Positions 56,201-64,000 of a DNA stretch of 64,000 bases are shown here, piece by piece. The stretch is taken from contig NW_004190427.2 in assembly GCF_000224145.3 (NCBI RefSeq), positions 123,778 through 187,777 on the forward strand. Direction: 5' to 3'. The DNA comes from Ciona intestinalis. Lineage: Eukaryota; Chordata; Ascidiacea; Phlebobranchia; Cionidae. The translations under genes and the position numbers were made by a program. The first letter of the stretch is position 1. Every line of letters starts with the position of its first letter. The notes under the pieces were generated by a model. That model was not told the origin of the DNA, did no database searches, and worked only from the letters and a program-made list of their open reading frames with translations.

Positions 56201-59200
56201 TAATGTTAACTTCTTTAAAAACATGTCTGGGTGTTGGGGTAATTACTTATATGGCGACCCATGAAATATCTCTGGGGGGGTTAGTGCCAAACTCTAGGAG
56301 TTGGGGTAAGTGCCAAACTCTAGGAGTTGGGGTAAGTGCCAAACTCTAGCCTTAATTCCCTGTCTCCTACCATGCCTTACTTCTTTTTTTATTATCTTTA
56401 TACACACCTACCAGCTATCATGCCTCACTGTAGAATAAAAACAAAACTTTTTTATACACACCTAACAACTACCAGCTTTATTCACCTACCAGCAAATGGG
56501 TTAAAAGGAAAAACAGCATTACCTCACCCATGTAGAACAGAAACAAAACTAACCCCTTCATACACACCTGCATACAAATGACCAAGCTGGCCATGGACAG
56601 CCATATATTGCCCGAGAACAGCATATGAAGGTGGTGAACAAAGTTGATTGATAGAGACAGTAGTTCCATGGATAAATCAACGTGGTAGACGAGAGTTGCT
56701 TTCCTTTCCCATAACTCATCATGCTGGATGTCATATAAGTGAATGCAGTACCTGATATGGAAATGTTTTTTATTAATTTTTATTACAATCTAGGGTGATG
56801 CTGTTAAAATGCAGTTAAACTAAAAGTTGTCAACAAAATAGGCCCCTAACCTAGGGTGGCAGGGTAGGCAGGCACATACAGGGATTTGGTGCATTTTATT
56901 ATTTAGTCAACATTATTTTTAAATTCTGGTCACTGGGGTCAAAATATGTGTATGTTTACTTTATAGTTAGCATTATTAAACTACATAAAAATATATATTT
57001 ATATATATATATATACTAATATACATATATTATGGTTTTTCAGGTGTAACCTTCAATAATAGGGATTTTAAACCTAAAAATACCAATTTATATTAATGAC
57101 ACAAGAGTAGGCTCCTGTTTAGGCTAGCTACAAAATACAATGAACATACATACCTTATAATAACATGTAAAGACTTAACAGTTATGATAAGGCACTCGGC
57201 AAGCATGAAGGTTATTGAGTGTATGTCACTGTAACTTGGACTACTGGCTTGAAACATAAACGATTTGGTAACGCATGACACTGTCAGTAGTAAGCAGCAT
57301 GATATAATAAATCCCATCAGACCAAGAACCTGTGTTGCAAAAGTATTTAAATTTTCATAGATGAAAATTTTACATAAAAACAATTTTTAATTGATACTCT
57401 GTTACGTTACCAGGCATAATGTAAATATTGTTTTAAGTCAGCTGATCGAAAAAACAAAAATGCATTTTCGATGTATTGTTTGCCAGACGGCAAGACTTCA
57501 TAAAGTCTTACATAGCAGTCAGGTGTCTGTTCAAACAAGCAGATAGGAATGCACATAATGAATCCGATCCAGTAAATTGCATTCGAACATATATCGATAT
57601 GTTTGACAAATACGACTGTTTGAGTGTAAATATATTTCTCCAAAGTTATCCCAGATTTTATTAAAAAAGTGTAAAAAAAGTAATAAAACTTTTAAAAAGC
57701 ATAAAAAACATGGATCGGTTACATTGCATTCAATCAGTGCTATAACAGTAGCAACAAGTTTTGAAATAGAAACTGTTTGACAAATACGAGTGACGAGTGT
57801 AACTGAATTTTTCTAATGGCATCCCATAATTTGTTAAAAGTAAAAACATAAAAACCTGCACACAGCAGTCAGCAACACGAGTTTTTAAATGGAAACTAAA
57901 CTACTGCAGTTACAGTTACCTTCCAGTGATAATACATGGGAGTATTCGGTGAAAAAGAGAGAAATTCAAATCGATCCTTGCAGAGTTTGGTCAGAAGAAG
58001 GAGAAACGCGATCGCCGTGAACCACGATATCCACACTATGACCTCGTTGAGCGACTGAACGTTCATTACTCCGAAAATAAAGATGAATTTGTAGAAAACA
58101 AAATTCCAGAATTTGTCCTAAATAAAAAAAAAATTATACGAATCGTAATTAAATATCTCTTGCATAGGCATCAGCATGGGCAAATATTTTTTCGTACCCC
58201 AATTTGAAACATTTAAGAGTATATAATTCTTAGATCTTAATATAAACATAATTACCATGATCTTACCCTCATATGTTGCCGCTCAATAGCCCTTAACTTT
58301 CCGAAGACAAGTTTTTGAATAATTTGTACAATTATTGCAAGTAGACAGTATGTTGCATTGACCGCAAGCACCAGGCAAACTGGTTCATCCAGCATGAGAG
58401 TAAATACACCTAAAAAAAGAAAAGATTTTAACATACAAGCTACAAAATCAGATATATTATGTAGACATATCTTAAAACCAGCATATAATACATAGTCAAG
58501 GGATTTAACAAGCGGTATATACATTATTTATTTATTTTAAATGTAAGTGATATGTAAAATGGCAGCTAAACCCATTGTTATGAAATATTAGAAGCCTCAT
58601 GGATAAATGTGATTATCATTGAAAATTTTTTGACTTTGCTTGTTTGCATACACACCTAACAGCAACTATAATTTGTGCACTATAAAGATGAAACTTTCCC
58701 GACACATAAGCAAAAAGGAAGAAGAACTGAGTACAATGTATTTACCAATATACGGTACGAATAATTTAACTACCTGAAACTCTACATCTGTACTATAGGA
58801 CTTAACACTTTTGGCACAATGACACACTTAACACACATATACATATATTGGTATATTATATATATATAATATATATATATATTTATATTATTTGCATGAA
58901 GTCCTGCCATTTGACAGAGGAAACCTCAGAAATACATTCTTTCAGAAATACACCACATTTCATACCAGATAAGCCGCTAAACAATTATTACATTAAGCCT
59001 GGTAGTGAGAGTAACAGAATATTAATAAACTATTATCCATATCCAAGTTCCAACACACCATATGCATGACTATATTCCCCATTTTCAATTGCCATTGCAA
59101 TTTCTGTTCCGATATAAGGTTGTTCATCTTCATGAACTTTTCTCTTCACTGACAGAGTAACAGAAGAAGTTGGAGGTTGGGAAGCGTTTGGATCTTGTGT

Positions 59201-59941
59201 GGGATAAGTCCATACATTCACATCTTTATCTGTAGGTAAATTACATGCTTACAAAGCAGTTATATATATTTTGATTTGTAAAACTGCATAATATCCCCCA
59301 AAAATGGTCACCCATAAAGATACATTAATTATAACACAGTTAAATATTGTTAATATTGAAACATATATTTCCCGCAAAAAACTACCCCAAAGATACATTT
59401 GTTACATGCTACTTATATATTGAATATTAAAACAGTGACCATAAAAATATTCACCCACAAAGACACATTAATTACGAGTTTAACATAACAGGTATATTTC
59501 AATATAAAAAGCAGGGCATATATATATAATATATATATATATCCCAGATGTGTGATAACTCGTAAGATTTTTAATGATAGCATGCATACAGCAAAAAATA
59601 CTCTTTTTGCACGCCCAAGATCTTGTCAGCAACTGCCATATTCTGCAGACTGAGAAATAAAAAAAATCCCGCAACTCACAATCAGATTCTACGGCTTCGT
59701 TTCCAGGTACTTCTGCTTCTAAAACTACTTCTGGTTTCTTAATATTTTCAATACTGTTTTCCCCATTCCTGGTTTCTGGATTCGCAGCTACAATTGGCTT
59801 GGGATGCAAAAAGTTCTCTCTTTCTTCCAGTATAGTTGTATGAGCCCATAAAATTGAGAGACTTAACAGTATGAAACTGGCAGTGGAGTATACAGATATA
59901 CTGGGCATTGGAAACCTCCGAAATATAATAATAGCCGGCAT
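50272..59941 (-). CDS. AMFR: AMFR/gp78 RING-type E3 ubiquitin ligase of the ER
   Basis: Thirteen exons: 59941..59680, 58409..58267, 58117..57920, 57329..57154, 56751..56568, 55937..55817, 55363..55240, 54372..54296, 53129..52977, 52335..52244, 51674..51491, 51005..50913, 50699..50272 (2235 nt, 744 aa). Several membrane segments come first, including DKFWNFVFYKFIFIFGV and CKDRFEFLSFSP, almost as in vertebrate AMFR. Then come the RHKNYRRVVANMEAQF linker and a RING-H2 with Cys365, 368, 380, His382, 385, Cys388, 399 and 402. HFDGSRFATWLPSFSVEVM follows, then a CUE domain at ~496-536 split by an intron, and GGRFSKAPQERE with RRDELIRQARLKYL (626-656), the Ube2g2-binding (G2BR) region. AMFR ubiquitinates ER-associated degradation substrates, including sterol-regulated HMG-CoA reductase in mammals. 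Exon 9 could start at 53129 or 53090 and exon 10 at 52335 or 52320; both alternatives keep phase. Confidence 0.93.
50725..50893 (+). mobile_element. Decayed MITE filling most of AMFR's last intron
   Basis: Keeps GCATATCCAAATATCCTGAT, TGTTTACTACCAAATAGGAC and a worn right end (CTAATCTTTTCCCACCTCC). It covers about 169 of 213 intron bases (50700-50912). Confidence 0.65.
51880..52060 (-). repeat. SINE-like repeat, partial
   Basis: Keeps GAAATGACAGTCGTTAAAAC and CGTGCCAGCTTATGAGTTAC with an unrelated insertion between. It lies in an AMFR intron. Confidence 0.45.
52641..52975. repeat. Minisatellite of ~38-45 bp units abutting an AMFR splice donor
   Basis: Eight units share ACACCACCAGACG followed by TACCCATTTTTATG or AACCCATTTTTATG. 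A ninth, degenerate unit reads CAGACTTACCCATGG, the complement of the AMFR exon 9 donor at 52976. Units 1, 2, 3 and 6 contain CGTACCCAT, which on the gene strand is ATGGGTACG; the others read ATGGGTTCG (or one substitution away). Confidence 0.9.
53493..53657 (+). mobile_element. Diverged MITE in AMFR intron
   Basis: Left end GGTACTGTGGGGTAAGATGG, interior TTAGCACATAATATTCCATG; the right end is mostly lost. Confidence 0.55.
53684..53709. repeat. (TA)n microsatellite
   Basis: About 13 TA units in an AMFR intron. Similar shorter TA tracts occur near 56988, 58855 and 59517. Confidence 0.9.
54172..54280 (-). mobile_element. Short MITE copy in AMFR intron
   Basis: AATAGGGCGGGAAACATGGG, then TTGGTAGTAAACTAGTAAAC (an internal eight-base duplication), joined to TGCCCTACTATATA. 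It lies 16 bases from the donor of exon 54372..54296. Confidence 0.65.
56282..56349. repeat. 26-bp tandem repeat, about 2.5 copies
   Basis: Unit TAAGTGCCAAACTCTAGGAG plus TTGGGG, repeated with almost no change in an AMFR intron. Confidence 0.85.
59033..59229 (-). CDS. Candidate alternative terminal exon of AMFR (or an unrelated exon)
   Basis: After a good acceptor (CTACAG|AT at 59230) the frame continuing from AMFR exon 1 stays open for 65 codons and then stops. The peptide looks real: polar, with WTYPTQDPNASQPPTSS, SVKRKVHEDEQPYIG and IENGEYSHAYGVLELGYG. I recognise no family and it has no counterpart in vertebrate AMFR. Joining exon 1 to it would give a short single-anchor membrane protein of about 152 residues. 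Exon 1 also joins the next AMFR exon (58409) in the same phase, so this could be an alternative end, a cassette remnant, or the last exon of an overlapping gene. Confidence 0.4.
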
Positions 59942-61505
59942 TTTAAGTTTATGTTACTTCAGTTTTGTTCTTCGTTGTACACGATCCAATGAGAAAAATA
60001 ACAAATCAAGGTTTCAACGCTGGATTTCGCTGAATTTGTAAAAGTTTGATATTAAAATTGCACTTGTCACTCACATTATATTATATTACTTTTGGTTCTA
60101 TAAGAATAAATTTATATTAAAAAGCTGCGACTCTTACCAATTTATAACTGTAAACTTTTGCATTTTCACTACCGAATTTACTTTACACAACATCTATACA
60201 TAAATTAAAACACTTCCGTTTTCTTTTTACGTATTTTACAGTCATATTATGGTAGAGTAACCTTTATCATTTTAAAGCAATGATTATTAACGATGTCCAA
60301 ACAACGTAGCTTATAACTGTGCTATAATTTTATATCATACCGGAACTTTCCATTTACGTCAAAATATTAAACTACACATCATCGTAAAGTGAAATTTAAT
60401 TTGCTATCAAACAAGGACAATGCGGCGGATTGCATTTAAAGTTAATAATAGAGGTTCACAAATTCAATCACGCGATTATTACATATTTTTGGTTTCATTC
60501 TATGTTGTTGTATTTTTTTTATAAAAATCAATACCTGTATCTGAATATTTCCAACATATATAACTACAGTTTCCCATTTGTCCATTTTGTCATAACGTCA
60601 AAACCTAAGTCCCACATTCCAAAATTTTATCAAGCCTTATAATGTTAGCATATACATAAAAAAAGTTTTGTTTATAGTATTCAGCCAGAGTATATTAAAC
60701 AAAGTTTAAAACTTTAGTATACTCTGATTCAACCTATAGTCCGTATAAGATTATGTTTATACACAGAAAAAAAATCATAGGCTAAAGTGTATTTAACACA
60801 CAGAAATAAAAAAATATTTCTGTGATTTAACACGATTTCGAATTTGTTCCAAATGCAATATGACAACCACACGTGTTTTGTAAAATTGGTTTAATCGATA
60901 TTTGAACCACAACACGCAGGATTTAATCTGTTCCATGCTATTTAATACCAATTCAATCAACATCGAACCCCTCGAGCAATGACATTATCACTAGAACAGT
61001 GGATTAAGCGTTCGATCGCGCGTGCCCTTGGTCGTCCAGAACGTTCTACAGTTTCGTCTGGTCTGCTTTGTACACTACGATCACAAGGGCATGTTGCAAC
61101 ATACCTACAAAACTTCCTGTGTCAACAAACCAGTCTCGGTTACGCCACAACTAATATGTTTTATTGAAATATATCACGCTCTAGAGAGAAAGCACAGGCA
61201 ACATCCCTTTTGTGTGAAATTTATATACCGCACATTTACAGATTCAAATCTAAACATAGAATTACTAAACCTTTCGTGAACAAGCTTCACAGCACGACAG
61301 TAAAAACCGAATAGAATAGTATAGTACTATATTACAATTAATGTTTTCAGTTATAATGAACAAGTTTAATTACCATGAACACATTAAAATCATTGTTTTA
61401 AAACAGTTTACGCTGCGTAACTAATCTTGGTGATGCAATGTTAAGTGATTGGACAGCAGGTGTTAAGCAATCTAAGCTATTTATGTACAAGGGTTTGGGG
61501 CTGCC
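59942..61505. other. Intergenic, no gene seen
   Basis: AT-rich spacer between the AMFR start and the LAPTM4-like stop. It presumably holds the AMFR promoter; no TATA box could be assigned. Short ORFs at 60979-61279 are not supported by family or splice evidence. Confidence 0.45.
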
Positions 61506-62804
61506 TTAAGCAGCATACGGGGGTGGTGCTGGTTTTGTGTCAATTTCCTCCATGTCATCAAAAAGTGGAACTTTTTGAATGTCTTCATATTTTGGTGGCT
61601 GTGAAATAAAGTATTTATTATTAAGTTAACTGCTATTTTAATTTAAACTACTAAACACATCTAATTAAAGGCAATGTTTTATGAAACCTAATACCCTTTT
61701 AGATAATTTCGGGTTTTATTTTGATGTTTCTGCTCCAAAAAAGCTTAATAAATCATCAAGTTAATCTTTCATAAAAAAAAACCCAACAACTAAGTAAAAA
61801 GTTTCATTCAAAGAAACCATATTGCTAACTAAGCAAGTCATGGTTTGTTTACTCTCCCATCCTAGTGATACAATCATACAGGAATTCACTCAGTAAACAA
61901 CTATGTTGTTATGTTGCTTACAGAACTAGAGCAATGTCAAAATAAGCCGCTGCTTGGCCTTACGTGCTCAAATGCATTAAATATGACTTTAACACAGTAT
62001 ATATATATATGTGTTTTGAGCAAAAATGTATGTCTTCAATAAGAATTTAAGAAATACCAATGAGTTCGAGTGTTTTTATAAAACCACTACTCAGTTAAGC
62101 TCCAGTGCTCAAACTTTGTTTTCTATAGCTTTACCACATTGTAACAACAGCTGGTCTGGTTTAACTATGTAGATTGTTGTTCGGTTTGTAACAGTATGTA
62201 CCACATACCTTGTAAATTGGGCAAGATTTTTCCTTGTTGTTTGACACGCACATAATTTCTGGATCTTGACGTTGACGAAGAATAACCTGCTGTAAAAGTA
62301 CATTAAATTGAAGGTACCATTAAATTATAAAGTACAGGTTTTACTTTGTCTTTCTAGTCTAGAATTAAATTGTGCTTTTATGTTATTGAATCATTTGACA
62401 GTAAACAGTCACAGAAAAGGTTTACTATTCTCTTACATACTGCACAGTTTTTGTATTTAATTTGAACATAATTTAGATTTGCTTACACACACATGCACTA
62501 ATAAAAATACCACCAAAGGCACCAATTAAATAAATATTTTAGATAAAAAACTGAAAAACATGAATGTATATAATGTACAGTCCCAGGCATATTAACCAAA
62601 TGGTGAAATATAAAAAAGGAGTTCTGACACCCTACACTCCAGCATTACCTGTGTCGTAATGTGCTTGTAGCATCTGTACACCACTGCTATCAGATAAGAC
62701 TTAATGACCATGATAATGAAAAGGATGGTAAATACAATGCATGCCAACCAACGCTCGTCAACTGACATCAACCAATCCTTCCATTCCTGCGGCATTTGTG
62801 GGCA
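61506..62804 (-). CDS. LAPTM4-like lysosomal membrane protein, C-terminal exons (partial)
   Basis: Three phase-0 exons: 62804..62649, 62289..62209, 61598..61506, encoding the last 109 residues. The first contains a membrane segment, ACIVFTILFIIMVIKSYLI, followed by AVVYRCYKHI, which matches the fourth transmembrane helix and start of the tail of LAPTM4A/B as I remember them. The tail has two PY motifs, PPKYED and PPPYAA at the very end, the hallmark of this family. PY motifs bind NEDD4-type ubiquitin ligases and direct LAPTM4 proteins to late endosomes and lysosomes. Earlier exons, with helices 1-3, must lie beyond 64000; none were recognised between 62805 and the window end. A and B types cannot be separated here. 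Confidence 0.8.
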
Positions 62805-64000
62805 CTGTAATAGAACCAATTTTTAGGAAAAAAATCATACACAAAGTTGAATAGTGTGAATAACTGAAATAAAAAAAGCACATGGGGTTAAAAAAATGTT
62901 GTGGAAATAACGTGTCTTAATGTGATGCAGTGTCGCGGCACCGGACCTTAATGGGATTTCGGGGTGTTGGGTTAATGGGCCAAATCTGGCCTAAATCCCA
63001 GGTCCTTGACATTTACCCATAAAAGAGAAAAAAGAGAAGATACAACTGCTTTTATTGCTATATGTTGCAAATTAACATAAAATAATATGTACTAGTTAAG
63101 CCCCCTTTTTGGCAACATAAGCAGTAATTCTACTTGTTATGGGCTTTTCCAGAAAGAATTTTGATAGGTTACAACGTCATTTAGCAAAATTGTTGGCGGA
63201 AGAGTACAAATACAAATATAATAAGCCTGGCAGCAACAGTATTACGAGTAGGCTAAGCGTTTATTTGAAATTTGTGTGTTTGAATTGAAACAGTTTACTA
63301 ATCGAAACGTTTCACTATATCTATTACTATATGAAATAGTTTTTTTGATACATTAATAATATAATTTCCAGGTCATTATATCAAATTTGCTTAAACTAAT
63401 TGATTAAATATTACTATTACACATCTTCCAAAGTCCAACTATAAAACTAAATTTTAACAGTAAGTGTGTACTGTGTACATTATAGTGACTTCATTATATT
63501 TCATAGTTGATAAGTTGTAATAATGTAGTTTTTGCTCACATAACTATATCCTCATTTGGATTTGATGTTTTTCGTTATCACACTTGAATAGATAAACGTA
63601 ATCCATTACGCCTTATACTTGGCATTACAACAAGATTATATCCTGTTGAGTAATGGAACAACTATGCCTTAGGCTAGAGCAAACAAATTATCTATGTACC
63701 TATGTATTATGAGCTACAATTCACTTTAATCTCCAGTGTTAAACCATTGTTTCAAAAACTCTAGGTGTGTGTATGTGCATATGTATGCGCATGTGTGTGT
63801 GTGCATGGGTGATATAGCGCAAGAGAGAACATGTTGTGCACTAAATGATTTAAAGCTTCCAATCACAGAACTATGTAACTTCCAATTAAGTGTAACAGGC
63901 CATGAATTTAGTACAAAGCTGTATTAAAGAGCTATAAACTCAATTATTTGCCAACTCAGACATTTTCTTTGAACACACAGCGCATGATCTAATGTAAACA
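62805..64000. other. LAPTM4-like gene intron or upstream sequence, no exon seen
   Basis: No reading frame resembling LAPTM4 helices 1-3 was found on the minus strand. A G/C-richer stretch near 62935-63005 (GTGTCGCGGCACCGGACCTT, ending AAATCCCAGGTCC) shares CTAAATCCCAGGTCC with 53760, hinting at another dispersed repeat. Confidence 0.4.

Noticed and set aside
60979..61279. Overlapping plus-strand ORFs of 62 and 85 aa between AMFR and LAPTM4
   Set aside because: No homology, no signal or domain features, and no splice continuation found.

Overview
The window is AT-rich animal DNA with short, well-spaced exons, GT-AG introns of roughly 0.2-1.6 kb, and proteins that read like diverged relatives of vertebrate families (COG6, AMFR/gp78, LAPTM4, DMRT, SLC22) beside invertebrate-type genes (a TTLL15-like ligase, a triple ShKT protein). 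With a dense set of short MITEs and tRNA-derived SINE-like repeats, this points to an ascidian, most likely Ciona (inference; no species-diagnostic sequence was compared). Gene models were built by hand: splice sites were chosen so that phases agree and the protein matches the family. Each gene entry gives exon coordinates in transcription order, and all coding sums are multiples of three.

Layout. 1-479 (+): last two coding exons of COG6, followed by an orphan ORF at 746-1051. 2426-10946 (+): a 12-exon TTLL15-like gene, 494 aa. 13028-15322 (+): a 4-exon secreted protein with three ShKT domains, 249 aa. 15863-22652 (-): a 10-exon SLC22-type transporter, 551 aa, convergent with the ShKT gene; its introns hold an inverted pair of intron-containing tRNA-Ile genes, a duplicated scrap of the ShKT gene and two assembly gaps. 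22653-27145: gene-poor and repeat-rich, with a gap and a TTAA-flanked fold-back element. 27146-33420 (-): an 8-exon O-fucosyltransferase-like protein, 576 aa. 33421-40190: a 6.8 kb spacer between two divergent genes. 40191-43037 (+): a 3-exon DMRT transcription factor with DM and DMA domains, 445 aa. 43233-48845 (-): a 10-exon secreted glycosidase-fold-like protein, 596 aa. 50272-59941 (-): AMFR/gp78 E3 ubiquitin ligase, 13 exons, 744 aa, with a possible alternative terminal exon. 61506-62804 (-): the last three exons of a LAPTM4-like protein whose 5' part lies beyond 64000.

The genes do not form an operon or one pathway. COG6 and the O-fucosyltransferase belong to the secretory route, AMFR to ER-associated degradation, and LAPTM4 to endolysosomes.

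The strongest unexplained signal is the repeat landscape. About 27 copies of one ~200 bp MITE-like family sit in 64 kb. Many lie 15-35 bases from an exon edge, two make up most of an intron, and one supplies the stop codon of the TTLL gene. Other oddities are a minisatellite that repeats a splice-donor-like sequence beside AMFR exon 10, a tRNA-Ile copy with an altered anticodon loop, and a glycosidase-like protein whose expected nucleophile position is serine. I did not find a convincing new defence-like or multi-gene system.
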